A stretch of DNA of 64,000 bases from Macrotis lagotis (Eukaryota > Chordata > Mammalia > Peramelemorphia > Peramelidae), in assembly GCF_037893015.1 (NCBI RefSeq), contig NC_133660.1, positions 286,847,078 to 286,911,077 on the forward strand, written 5' to 3'. Below, one piece after another: positions 51,057 through 61,319 of the stretch. Positions within the stretch are counted from its first letter, which is position 1. Each line of letters starts with the position of its first letter. The notes under the pieces are model-generated. The model saw nothing but the letters and a program-made list of their open reading frames with translations. It did no database searches and was not told the origin of the DNA. A program made the position numbers and the translations under genes.

Positions 51057-51435
51057 TTAGGTGCAGCAGTGGAGGAGAGGACAGAGAACTGGCCTCAAAG
51101 TCAGGAAGACCCAGTCATTGGACCCAGACAAGTCTATTTTTGGGCTTCTGGTTCCTCATTTTTCAAATGTCAGTGCCTTCCCTCAGTTAATTATTCTCTA
51201 TTTATGTTCTGTATGGTTTACCTTGGGCAAGCAGTGCACAGAGAGCTATGTGTAGAATCAATTAAATCTAGCCCAGATATTTTATTAGCTGTGTGACCCT
51301 GGGCAAGTCACTTTACCCTTAGTTTCCTCATCTATAAAATAAGCCTTAAAAGGGAATGGCAAACCACGCCAGGCTCCCTGCCAAGAACACCCCAAATGGG
51401 GTCACAGAGAGTCAGACACAGCTGAAAACAACTGA
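51057..51435 (+). repeat. MIR-type SINE split by extra sequence
   Basis: Head side TTAGGTGCAGCAGTGGAGGA and GGCCTCAAAGTCAGGAAGAC. Then about 150 bases of other sequence (51115-51245). Then TTATTAGCTGTGTGACCCTG, AAAAGGGAATGGCAAACCAC and CCAAATGGGGTCACAGAGAG. Confidence 0.75.
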
Positions 51436-51489
51436 ACAAACAACAATAAAAACAGTTTGTTTTGTATATATTTATTTACACATTGTTGC

Positions 51490-51615
51490 CTCCATCAGAG
51501 TGGGGGCTCCTTGAGGGCCGGAACTATCTTTTGCCACTTTCTGTACCCCCCCCCCCGAGCTTAGCACACTGCCTTGCAGCATCAGTGTTTATTGACGGAT
51601 CAATTGACTGACTTT
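51490..51615 (+). mobile_element. L2 3' terminal fragment
   Basis: GTGGGGGCTCCTTGAGGGCC, GAGCTTAGCACACTGCCTTG, GTTTATTGACGGATCAATTG. Confidence 0.65.
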
Positions 51616-51924
51616 GGTAGCTTCCAGTTCTACACTGATAAGGCTATGGTTGCCTCAGTTTCCCCAGGCAGCTCTAACTCTGTAAATGGCAGAGTAGAAG
51701 TTCTCCTGAATTGGTTGAAGGAGTGGAGGGTCCCCTCTATCAATGAAATCATATTGATTTTTTAAAATGTATCTGATCATAAAGACAAAACAATAGAAAC
51801 CCAAACCCTCCCTGTTCTCAAGGAGTTTCAACTTTGACTCACTCCTGAGGAGAGGCTGGAAGCCTGGGGTGACCTGGGCTTTTCTTACCTACCCTGGCCT
51901 GTGTCTCAGGCTCTGCCTTCCTCA

Positions 51925-52045
51925 CTCAATCAGTCAGCATTCATCCAGGACCTATTCTGTATCAAGAGCTGGACATAAAGAGACAAAAGTAAAAAAAAAT
52001 AGGACCTGGCCTCCAGAAGCTTACATTCTATGAAGAGAAACTATG
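51925..52045 (-). mobile_element. L2 3' end fragment
   Basis: CAGCATTCATCCAGGACCTA, TTCTGTATCAAGAGCTGGAC, CTCCAGAAGCTTACATTCTA. Confidence 0.62.
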
Positions 52046-52224
52046 GCTGTGCATGTGCATACAAAACAGATCCAAGAGAACTGGGGGCAAGGGCAGAGCC
52101 TTGCAGATCGGCCTGGGTCCAGGACCCAGAGATCCTGGAGGGTTGGGCCTCCATATGGGCCATGCCTCCCAGAGCCCCGGGCAGGAGGAACTGGCCTGGA
52201 GCATTTACTGTGACGGCTGCTCGG

Positions 52225-52350
52225 TGACAACCTGTCTGTGTTGGTTCAGAGCCACCTCCATCCCCGCTGTTGACACACCCAACTCCCTGATTCCATTGGT
52301 AAATATTTTGCCAGGAGAGACATGGGCCTAATTGGCTGGCAGAGTCATGG
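52225..52350. promoter_or_regulatory. Candidate conserved noncoding element
   Basis: Repeat-free and motif-dense: TTGGTTCAGAGCCACCTCCA, CATTGGTAAATATTTTGCCA, GGCCTAATTGGCTGGCAGAG. It holds TAAATATTT (forkhead-like), CCAAT-box complements (ATTGG twice) and a TTGGC...GCCA NFI-like pair. Function is inference. Confidence 0.35.
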
Positions 52351-52825
52351 TTCCTTGCCCCCTCCCTTCCTGGACAGATGAGCCCCTGCTTGTCTTACCC
52401 TACAACCAAGAAGGTTGACTGGGGGGGGGGGTCTTCCTTCCAGGGGCTCTCCAACTTGCCAATAGGCAAAGAGGCTGCAGAAGTGACCTCACTGAAGACA
52501 CTAAGGAGATTTGTAACCAACTTCTCCATCTGTCTCTGTGGGAAGTAGAGGAGGTTACAGAATGTCTGTGAGGGAGGCAGCTGGGGAAAGGCTTTTGGGA
52601 ACAGGCAAGGAATGCCTTAGAAGAAAGGAGCCCTTCCTTTGGCCGGCGACAGGCTAGGCTAGGAGCCTGGCTCTGGGCCTGGCAGGGACGCAGAACCCCC
52701 CCTCAGCAAATAGATGAGGAAACTCAAGGAAAGTGATTTCCCCAAGGTCTGAAAAGCAGAGCTGAGATCAGAGCGCAGACCCTGTGATCACCAAGCCAGC
52801 CAGCACCTTTTCAGTGGCTCAGAGC
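52350..52825. other. Unassigned unique sequence with a MIR-like core
   Basis: 52705-52800 has an ATAGATGAGGAAACTCAAGG / CCCAAGGTCTGAAAAGCAGA MIR-like core. Otherwise nothing recognisable. Confidence 0.4.
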
Positions 52826-52828
52826 TCA

Positions 52829-53394
52829 GAGTGGGAGGAGGCGGAGAGGGAGGGGAGGGGGAAAGGTAGGGGAATGGAGAAGGGGAAGGGGAAAGAGAGG
52901 AGAGGCAGGGGAAGGGGAAAGGAAAAAGGGAAGGGGGAAGGGAAGAGAAATGAGAAAGAGAAAGGGGAATGGGGAAAGGGAAAAGAAGAGAGAGGAGAAA
53001 GGGGAAAGGGGAAAGAGAAAAGGGAAAGGGAAAAAGGGAAGGGGAAAGGGAAATGGGAAAGGGACAAGGGAAAGGAAAAAGAGAAAAGGAGAGAGGAAGG
53101 GAAAAGGAAAAGAGAAGGGTAATGGAAAAGGAAAAAGGGAAGAGGAAAAGGGAAAGGGAAGGCGGAAATGGGAAAAGGACAAGGGACGGGGTAAAAGGGG
53201 GAAGGAGAAAGGAAGGAAATGGGAAAGAGAAAGGGAAGGGGAAAAGGAGAGAGGAAGGGGAAGTGAAAGGGAAAGGAGGAAAGGGGGAAGGGAGGAAGGA
53301 GGAAAGGGGGAAGGCTGAAGGGAGAAGGGGGAAGGGGAAAAGGAAAGGGAAAGGGAAAGAGAAAGGGAAAGGGAAAGAAGGAAGGGGAGAGAAG
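52829..53394 (+). repeat. Approximately 565-bp homopurine tract
   Basis: Built from GGGAAAGGGGAAAG-like words with rare C or T. Stop-poor frames of 112-215 codons on both strands are artefacts. Long purine·pyrimidine mirror tracts can form triplex (H-DNA) in vitro. No evidence of function here. Confidence 0.95.
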
Positions 53395-53559
53395 TATTGT
53401 ATTCAAGGCACTGTGGTAAGTACCTTATATATAGTTTTTCACTTGCTGAGCAGGAGAGCCACTATCCTAGAAACCAAACTGGATACAAATCAGACTTTAC
53501 CCGTTGAAGACGTAGAAGGAATTGCCCAACTTTTTGCCAAAAGAAGTGTTTATTTATTT

Positions 53560-53975
53560 CAGATTCCTTCACTTAGCCAAGACTCCAGTTTACCTTCCAG
53601 CCTCATCTTACTCTAGCTTCCTCCATGTACCTTAGAGCCCCATCCTGTCCTGCCTGGCCTCTGTTAATTGAAGAGCCATCTCCTCCGCCTCATCCTTTCT
53701 CAACTCCACCTGATGGAATAATCTTTCTCTTCCCCCCAGCCTTCTCCACCAAGTCCTCCAGATGATAGATCTCTCCTCAAATGTTCCTGGACCTCACATC
53801 TCTCTTTTGTCCCATCCCATGTGACTCAAGTAAGCATCATGCTTATTCTATGAGACCACAGGAGTCAGTTCTTTGAGAGTAAAGGCCTTGTCATTTTTTA
53901 TCTTTATATCTCTAGCCCTAGGTCCTTAACATAGTAAACACTTAAATGTTTGTTGATTGAATTCATACCCTCTAG
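53560..53975 (+). mobile_element. L2 3' end
   Basis: CTTCCAGCCTCATCTTACTC, CATCCTGTCCTGCCTGGCCTC, GATGGAATAATCTTTCTCTT, CTCAAATGTTCCTGGACCTC, CTTTGAGAGTAAAGGCCTTG, GTTTGTTGATTGAATTCAT. Nearly complete last 400 bases of L2. Confidence 0.8.
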
Positions 53976-54369
53976 GCTGAACTGGAGAAAGGAAATAATG
54001 ATGGTGTCCCAGACCAATTAAAGTTAAATACTCTCCTGGAGATCACCACTAAAGACCATTGACATGCTGAGCTCCGTGGTGAGTCCACTAAGAACTCTAG
54101 AGTCTTTTCAGATGAATTTCTCTTTAGCCATACCTCCCTGATCTTGTGGAGTTAACCCAAATACAATAGCATGGCTGGTTAGGATGGTGGGCCATAACTG
54201 GGTGACCATGGCTAAGTCACTTATAATCTCTTTGTTCTCCTCATCTGTAGGAGGACGAGACTCAACTCTGAGGTCCCTTTAAGTTCTAAAGCTATGATCT
54301 TCCATGGATCTTTATGTTTCTCCCTATTAAAGTTAATGTTATTAGATTCAACCCAACTATTTTCACCTG

Positions 54370-54610
54370 TTTAGGCTATTATTTAACATGCTCACATACC
54401 TCTAAGTTTTGTGACATCTGCAAATTTGGGGGGAAAACAAAACAATGCACACCTTGGCCTTTATTCCAAGCACAGAGCCCCGTAGATCTCCAGAAGACAC
54501 CATCTTCCTTGATGCCATTGAATTATCCATATCTACTCTTTTGGGTCTAACTGTAGTGTCATCTAGTTTGCTTCTCTCCATCCTGTTAAAAAAGAATAGA
54601 GTGAAAATTT
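54370..54610 (-). mobile_element. L3/CR1-like reverse-transcriptase fragment
   Basis: The minus strand reads VSSGDLRGSVLGI then ..SPQICRCHKT, a match to the CR1/L3 RT signature VTSGVPQGSVLGP. Plus-strand text TTGTGACATCTGCAAATTTG, CAAGCACAGAGCCCCGTAGA and CTACTCTTTTGGGTCTAACT matches the same family. Interrupted and dead. Confidence 0.7.
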
Positions 54611-54688
54611 TTCTCATCATGTGAAGTGCCTGCTGGCCCCTGTATCTAGGCAGCCCAGCCATACCAATGACATCTCCCCCCTCTTCTT

Positions 54689-54689
<1 letters not shown>

Positions 54690-54736
<47 letters not shown>
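54690..54736. repeat. (AC)n microsatellite
   Basis: About 46 bases of AC. Confidence 0.97.
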
Positions 54737-54738
<2 letters not shown>

Positions 54739-54739
54739 C

Positions 54740-55740
54740 TCCATCTGGAACCATAATTTCAAATCAATACTGGTCATTGATCCTGCAAAGGGAAGGTCTA
54801 TCTCCTCTCCAAAAGCTCCTCCTACAACCATCCAGGATACTTTTTGCAAACCAAAATCTCTCCTGCCACCCACATCTATATGTATTCTCTTTTATAAAAT
54901 GTTTTTCTTTTCTTGAGGACCAGGACTGTCTCCACTTTCACATCTGTACTCCCAGCAGAAGGACTGCTTGCTATACAATAAAGACTTAACTTTTTCATTC
55001 ACTTAAATCTCACATTCCATGGACGCAGGAATCCATTAACACAGGAGACAGAGAAGGTCAATGGTAAGAACACAGGTTTAAGAGGGTCAGAGTTAGCCTC
55101 CCAGGTCTGACCTTGACTGTCTCTCTGGTCACAGAGAAGTCCCTTCCCACCTTCAAGCTTTTGTCCTTTTCCTCAGCTGAAGGGCCTTGAGGTCAGTGGG
55201 CTAGAAAATCCTACAGGGTCCTTCCTGAATCTGTGACCTTTGTCGTTAGTTTGGACTTGATATTATGCAGGGAGCAGCTGGCTGCAAAGCCTGTAATCCC
55301 AGTACTGCCCTCAGGACCTGGAGAGCTCAGGCCTGGAGAGGGTCCTTGGGCCTGGCTCTTTTGCTTTGTGAATCACCACTTGCTTGGAGGCAAACATCCT
55401 CTCTTGTTTGGAAGACTGAAGGTTGGCAGTTGCTAACCCTGGCTGGTGAGTCAGTTACTTGGTAAACAACCTTTTATTGGGTGCTCCCTGTCCTGAGCCT
55501 GGACTAGGCACTCTGGGGGGACCCCAGAGGAGACAGCAGTCTTGTCCCCGACCTAGTACGGGCGATGGGATGAAGACTAAGCAAGAGAGTCCTATCCGAG
55601 CCGACGAACGTGGATTGTTTGTGTACACAGCACACCCTGGGCAGGAGAAGGGATGGGTGGGAGAGTCCTGAGTGGAACCATAAAAGACAGGGGTCTGGAA
55701 GGCCTTTTAAAGTCATATAATTGTATAAAGTCGGAGCCAG
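54740..55740. other. Unassigned, mostly unique sequence
   Basis: MIR-like text at 55060-55190 (TTAAGAGGGTCAGAGTTAGC, CTGACCTTGACTGTCTCTC). Open frames at 55233-55465 and 55459-55671 lack recognised motifs. No gene called. Confidence 0.35.
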
Positions 55741-55744
55741 AAGG

Positions 55745-56040
55745 GGGGCTTAGAATATAGAACTCAGAATGTCAGAGTTGGGAGGAAACATAGAAAAGGG
55801 GATGTTAGAACTGGCAGGGGTCTTAGAACAGGGGATGTCAGGGCTGGAAGAGTCTTAGAACAGGGGATGTCAGGGCTGGAAGAGTCTTAGAACAGGGGAT
55901 GTCAGGGTTGGGAGGGTCTTAGAACAGGGGATGTTAGAACTGGCAGGGGTCTTAGAACAGGGGATGTCAGGGCTGGAAGGGTCTTAGAACAGGGGATGTT
56001 CTGGAGCTGGTAGCAACCTTAGAGATCCTCTAATCCCCAC
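55745..56040 (+). repeat. 32-bp minisatellite array D (most regular)
   Basis: Unit starts TTAGAACAGGGGATGTCAG or GTTAG fall at 55823, 55855, 55887, 55919, 55952 and 55984, i.e. steps of 32, 32, 32, 33 and 32. Units end in GGGCTGGAAGAGTC or variants. The last unit passes into GAGCTGGTAGCAACCTTAGAG and a TTTTACAAATGG MIR-like segment, as in array A. Confidence 0.93.
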
Positions 56041-56227
56041 AAACACCTCCACCCTTTATTTTACAAATGGAAAAACTGCTGTCCATAAAGAAGTGAGTTG
56101 TCCAATGGGGTCCCTGCAGTGAGTCAGTGGCAGAATCAGACCCAGACCCCAAGTTTCCAGACTCCTTGCCCAGAGCTCTTTTAACCCTCTCACAAATAAA
56201 GGACTCTGGAGAGGTGTCTGCAGCTCT

Positions 56228-56332
56228 GGTCTTGTCTTCTTGCCTCTCTGTCTCTCTCTCTCTCTCTGTCTCACTCTGTCTCTGTCTCTCTGTCTGAGTC
56301 TCTCTCTGTCTCTCTGTCTCTCTGTCTCTCTG

Positions 56333-56363
<31 letters not shown>

Positions 56364-56386
56364 GTCTCTCTCTGTCTCTCTCTGTC

Positions 56387-56430
<44 letters not shown>
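56228..56430 (+). repeat. CTCTGT pyrimidine-rich simple repeat
   Basis: TCTCTCTGTCTC-type hexanucleotide units with an embedded GTCTGAGTC, ending in pure CT. Confidence 0.95.
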
Positions 56431-56435
<5 letters not shown>

Positions 56436-56439
56436 GCTG

Positions 56440-56995
56440 TACATGGTTTACACCTCCTTTCTTCTGCCAAGGGACTAGAGCCGTTACCCTGAAGTTTAGA
56501 GAGATGTGTGCGCAAGCTTCAGGACTTGCAGATATGGAATCCTGGGATTACATATGGAAAACCAGAAAGTCCCTTTGAGTCCATTTGAAATAATTGAATC
56601 CCAGGTCAAGTAAGTTACAAAGGCAAAATCTGAACCCAGATCCTGAGACTCCAAATTCTTCTCCTTTTCTACCTGCCACTCTTCCTAGTTAGGTCCAACC
56701 CTATCCTTTTAGAGAAGGGAAAGCTCAACCAGAGAGGATTAGATACTTGGACATGTGCATATGAGGAATAAATGATTGGATTCTCCATTCCCATTGGTCA
56801 GGTGGTCTGCCCTGGATATGGTCCTTTTGATAGGGGTTGGGAGAAGGGAGGACAGTTGCCCTGGTGTGAGCCCCTGAACAGCCGACCCAGAGGCCTGGCC
56901 CCTGTTTCCTGGCTCAGCAATCATTTTGCAGCCATTTCCTGAGCTCAAGAATTCTCCACTGGCCAGCCCTGCCCCACCCCAGCCCTACACTGACC
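56440..56995. other. Unassigned unique sequence
   Basis: No gene or repeat recognised apart from MIR-like scraps near 56600-56650. Confidence 0.35.
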
Positions 56996-56999
56996 CCCC

Positions 57000-57130
57000 A
57001 CCATGTTTCCACTCAGCCCTATGCTCTGCTAAGTGAACATTAGCCCCAGATTACTTAGCCAAGGAAATGTGTTACCACCGCCTCCTCCTCCTTCTCGCTG
57101 CTGGATAAGCTTTTAAAACCATTACCTCCC
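57000..57130. promoter_or_regulatory. Candidate conserved noncoding element
   Basis: Repeat-free: GCTAAGTGAACATTAGCCCC, AGATTACTTAGCCAAGGAAA, TGTGTTACCACCGCCTCCTC, GGATAAGCTTTTAAAACCAT. An AGATTA bicoid-type site, a GATAAG GATA site and a TTTAAA core sit in an otherwise GC-rich area. Function is inference. Confidence 0.33.
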
Positions 57131-57404
57131 CCTGGTGCAGCTCTCAGGAGTGGAGAAGCCCGGTCAACAACTCAGGGAAGGGAATGGGGGTGGTGGTGAG
57201 GAGGGCACGGCAGGCAGAGAGAGCAGGGATCCTTTCCTCCATCACTGTACTGGGGTAGAGAGACCCGGCTTTGCCAAGTCTCTTTCTCTCCCAGGTTCCC
57301 CACCTACAAATGAGGGGTTTGATGGAGAGGGTCCTGAAGGTAGATCCTTTTCAGCCCTGGTAGAATATAGGCTAATCAATTGAGAACTGCAAATCATTGC
57401 ATCC

Positions 57405-57600
57405 AATCTCCTCTTTTTTACAGATGAAGAAACTAAGTCCCAAGATAAATCACTTGCCCGGGGTCACATAGCTGGTGAGCATCTCTCTTGTCCCCCCCCA
57501 CTTACCTTCTAGGTAGTTTTGGGGGGCAGGATTTGAACCCATGTCTTCCTGATTCCACTTCAGTGCTTATTCTAGCCACCACATCTCATAGCTGCTGTGT
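57405..57600 (-). repeat. MIR-type SINE fragment
   Basis: TTTTTTACAGATGAAGAAAC, CTTGCCCGGGGTCACATAGC, AGGATTTGAACCCATGTCTT, CTAGCCACCACATCTCATAGC. Confidence 0.72.
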
Positions 57601-57611
57601 TCTAAGGTCTT

Positions 57612-57634
57612 TTCTGTTCTGTTCTGTTCTGTTT
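57612..57634 (+). repeat. (TTCTG)n pentanucleotide repeat
   Basis: Four to five TTCTG units. Confidence 0.9.
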
Positions 57635-57690
57635 CTGATGTTTTCTCCACTTTTGCCATTTCATGCTTCCTTTGAACTCTGACACTTTTT

Positions 57691-57838
57691 GTCTTTTGTC
57701 TTTTTGGTTTTTGCAAGGCAATGGGGTTAAGTGACTTGTACAAGGTCACACAGCTAAGTAAGTATTAAATGTCTGAGACCAGATTTGAACTCAGGTCCTC
57801 CTGACTCTAGGCCCGATGCTCTATCCACCTAGCTACCC
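57691..57838 (-). repeat. Short marsupial SINE with target-site duplication
   Basis: Reverse copy: TTTGCAAGGCAATGGGGTTA, GGTCACACAGCTAAGTAAGT, GAACTCAGGTCCTCCTGACTC. Flanked by CTCTGACAC-TTTT and CTCTGACACCTTTT. Confidence 0.9.
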
Positions 57839-57844
57839 CTCTGA

Positions 57845-58430
57845 CACCTTTTTCTGAGCTCTCTCCCCACTGGTTATGTTTCCACTGCCCTGGCATGTCT
57901 GCCCTGTGGTTCCCTTCTCTCCTTTGCTCTTTCCCATCATGGCAACATAAGACCAAGCATGGCTCCTTATGGATGGGCCTGGCTCCTCTTTTCACACCAC
58001 CCCACTTCCTGCCAGGCCTCAAGGAGGGAGCTCAAAGTCAAGAGACTTCATCAAGAAGACAACATCAGCGGGAGACCCTCCTAGGGCCTCCAGGTCCCCA
58101 GAGGAGGGCTCCCCCACTACCACCCTCACCCTCATCATTGCAGTAGGATCCTTGGTGACAGGGTGAGGTGAGGCCAGAGCTATTGACAGCAGGAGGGCCC
58201 AGCAGGCCTGGCAGCCCTGCCCCTCCTGCTGTAGCCCAGGGCAGCTGGAAGGCAGCCCAGCCCTCCACCTGGATGGACTTGCCTTTGTAGAGAGGCCTCC
58301 CTTGGATCCATCTCTTTTGACAGAAACAGCTGGGCTCAGCTGCCTCTCCCTACACTACCCTTGGGCATGGAGAGACCAGGACTCCAGTTTTTGAAAGGAA
58401 AGAGAGTTGTTTATCTATCGATTTATTTTT
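57845..58430. other. Unassigned unique sequence with a 12-bp-arm hairpin
   Basis: Contains an exact inverted repeat: ACAGCAGGAGGG at 58186-58197 and CCCTCCTGCTGT at 58221-58232, loop 23. A minus-strand frame (58065-58268) has GLPGLLGPPAVN collagen-like text, but only a few turns and no further Gly-X-Y run. No gene called. Confidence 0.4.
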
Positions 58431-59510
58431 TTTGGGGGGGGGAGACTTTTCTTGAATTCCCACCTGCTTTCTCTTTTCCACCCAGGGCCTCAGAATCTTT
58501 CTCCCTCTCCGTTCTTCCTTCCATTTTTGGCAGTGGCCCTGGGCCCTCAACCCCAGCCTCTGGAGACTCCTTTCCTCAGTTCTCATGCTGCCCCCTCTCC
58601 TCTGCTTTAGGATAATAACACACACACACAAAGAAAGAACCAATCCTCCCACTGGCACGGGCTGGCAACCTCGCCTGGATGATGAGTGCTGTTTGCCATT
58701 TCCAACTGAGATCGTGGTGCCCACCAATCCTCCTCCTGCTTCAGGCTCACTTCATCGTGACCTGGCAAGCCCCCACACCTCAAACTTCCAAACCAAAAGG
58801 TATATTTAGGTATAAACACTGGTTCACTCCCCAATGTTCCTACCACCCCCAATGTGAGCGGGGGGCCCTGGTGCCCCTAAACTAACAAGAGAGTAGATGG
58901 GGAGGGAGGAAGAAGAGATAAAGAAAATACAAAAGGGGAACCCTAGGCAAGGGGAGCTCTCAGCAGGTACTTGTCTGGGCTTTGGAGGTTGGCCATTGTC
59001 TTAGTGAAGGAGGGAGCCAACATTTGGCCATTTTCCTACTGGGAGAAGGAGCCAAATCTGATGCATCTTCTTCCCTAGGTATCTTCACAAAAGTTAGAGA
59101 TAGGGGACTTCTCTGAGTTGTATGTCATCATTGGCAACCCCATTCATTCTCTAACCACCTCAAATGAGAAGCCGGTTCTCTCCTATGATCCACAGAGAAA
59201 CCCAGATCATTTGTGTAGCTATTCTCTTGGGAAATCACAATCAAGTCCTAGAAAAAGACCTGACTGGAAAAGCTCTGGGACAACCCAACTCAGAGAAGTG
59301 GCAACGGCAGGATGTGATGGTTCTACAAGATGGGCCAGGAACAGCCCAGCTCCCAGGGTGCTTGAGAACACACCATCTTGGGTCCTCCACAGTGCCCCAG
59401 CAACCTGCCCTTACTGAGGCAGGAAGAAGACAAAACAGATGGCTTGTGTTAGTCCGTATCTTTCCATTGAGTCTTACAGGCTACTGTTTACATGGAGAAC
59501 ACAAAGTCAG
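58431..59510. other. Unassigned unique sequence
   Basis: No recognisable repeat or gene. Scattered open frames (58350-58885, 59118-59514) are without recognised motifs. Confidence 0.35.
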
Positions 59511-59511
59511 T

Positions 59512-59605
59512 TGACAAGCATTTATTAAGTGCCTACTGTATACCAGTTCTAGGTGCTGGGCATGTAAATACAAGTAGAATGAAAAACAGAGAAGTGTCTA
59601 GCAGT
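59512..59605 (-). mobile_element. L2 3' end fragment
   Basis: ACAAGCATTTATTAAGTGCC, TACTGTATACCAGTTCTAGG, TGCTGGGCATGTAAATACAA. Confidence 0.72.
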
Positions 59606-60080
59606 TCTGGGGCCCAGGGCAACATCACAAAAAAGATATTGGGACAAGTAACCTGAAAAGTTCCTCCAAATCAACTACTTACTAGAATTTCAGTTGGGAC
59701 CTTAAAATACAAGGACTATCACTTGGGAGGCGAAGTTAGAGGAAGCCCGGCGGTGCTACCAAGTCCTTAGAACACTTGGGGACCAAGTCAGGGAGCTTAG
59801 CAAGGATGAGTCTGGGCAGGGCTGGGGGTGGGGAAGACTCCTACCCTCTGCAGCCTATTTTAGCCAATTTTCCTTAGCACTAAACTCAGTTGTTTCTGCA
59901 ACCAAAGACATGCAAGTATCAATTCTACATTTTCCCTGGGACAATGCTCTGGTTGTCCCATTCTAACCATAACTCTGACCAGCAACAGCTGATGAAAATG
60001 TGAATGGTCTAGACTAAAGCAGATGGGAATGCTGTGTTGCTTGGTTTGACTCGACTCACCTTTGTTGGTGAGAGTAAGAT
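59606..60080. other. Unassigned sequence
   Basis: No recognisable gene or repeat. Confidence 0.35.
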
Positions 60081-60084
60081 TGGT

Positions 60085-60190
60085 GGGGGAAGACAGAGAG
60101 AGAGAGGAAAGAAAAAAGGGAGAGAGGAGAGAGAAGCACACACACAAAGAGAGCCAGAAGAGGAGAGGAGAGGAGAGGAGAGGAGAGTGA
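60085..60190 (+). repeat. Purine tract with (GGAGA)n
   Basis: GA-rich, with five GGAGA units at about 60163-60187 and a short CACACACA interruption. Confidence 0.92.
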
Positions 60191-60204
60191 GAAGAAAGTG
60201 CAAG

Positions 60205-60340
60205 GGAGGAGCACCAGCCCTGGAGTTAGGAAGACCTGAGTTCAAATGTGACCTCAGACACTTAATAATTGCCTAGGTATGTGACCTTGGGCAAGTCACT
60301 TGACCCCATTGCCTTAAATAAATAAAATTTTAAATAAAAG
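60205..60340 (+). repeat. Short marsupial SINE, head missing
   Basis: GAGCACCAGCCCTGGAGTTAG, GACCTGAGTTCAAATGTGAC, CTTGGGCAAGTCACTTGACC, AAATAAATAAAATTTTAAAT tail. It starts within the head box and sits between two purine tracts. Confidence 0.87.
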
Positions 60341-60589
60341 AGCAAGGGGGAGATAAAGCATAGAGACAAAGAGAAACAGAAGAGAAAAGAGAGAGGGGAA
60401 GGGAGAGAGAAGAGAGAAAAAAGAAAGGAAGAGAAGAGAAAAAGGGAGAGAAAGGAGAGAGTGTGTATATGTGAAAGAAAGAGAAGAGAAAAGCTAAGAG
60501 AGAAAAAATGAGAAAAAAAGATGAGAGAGAGAAGAAAAAGGAGAGAAGAAAGAAAAAGGAGAAGGGGAGAAAGAAAAGAGATGATGTGT

Positions 60590-60670
<81 letters not shown>
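60341..60670 (+). repeat. Purine tract with (GT)n(GA)n core
   Basis: GAGAGAAAAGAAAG-like words, then (GT)n at 60592-60630 joined to (GA)n at 60630-60669. Confidence 0.95.
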
Positions 60671-60672
<2 letters not shown>

Positions 60673-61300
60673 AAACGGACTAGAACGAGGTTAAACTAAC
60701 TCTTCTACTGGACAGCTCTTTCAATATTTGACGACAACCAAGGTTCTCCTTAAGTCTCCTATTCTACAGTCCCTCACCCTCATCCCGAGTTCAAATCCTT
60801 CTTGAGTCCTAGCCCAACACTGGCCGGGGAGGTAGAGTCTTGCTCTTCCTGTTTTTGCCTTCGTCAAGTCAAAGAGTGGGGGCAATAGAAACTGAAAATG
60901 TGGGATGTCACCGTGGACCGAGGTAACCTGGGAATCACAACAATGGGGACAAGCAGGGTGCTGAGGGGGACCTCAGGTCCTGGTCACGTGAGAGTCATTG
61001 CCTTCACCTTGTTCTGGTCAGCTCCTCAGGGCCAACCTGAGAGTGATGATGGAGGAAAGTCTTGAAGAGATGGACTTTTGCTTGACATATGGAGAAACTT
61101 CCTCCTGTTCAGAACAGAGGAAGGGGCTGCCTGCTGAGCTGCTGGCTCTCGCCTTTCCAGCAGAGGCTGGGGGTGACCACTAATTGGGTGATTGCAAAAG
61201 CCCCTTCTTCAGGGACCTGTTGCGGTAGATGCCACATAGTAGGTGCTTGATAAATATTTACAAACTGACTGTGAACTGTCTGTGTGGGGGATATTCAAAT
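60671..61300. other. Unassigned unique sequence
   Basis: No recognised gene. A short L2-tail-like ACATAGTAGGTGCTTGATAA is at 61235-61260. Confidence 0.4.
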
Positions 61301-61319
61301 TGACCTTTTGAAATGCTGG

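Noticed and set aside
52784-53616. Frames up to 215 codons, Gly/Lys/Glu/Arg-rich
   Set aside because: Produced by the homopurine tract; no start context, domain or conserved end.
55823-56010. CRISPR-like look of evenly spaced repeats
   Set aside because: Units are contiguous (32-bp tandem) without unique spacers, and the DNA is clearly mammalian. It is a minisatellite.
58065-58268. Possible collagen-like exon on the minus strand (GLPGLLGPP)
   Set aside because: Only two or three Gly-X-Y turns, no continuing repeat in neighbouring frames, and no convincing splice pair.
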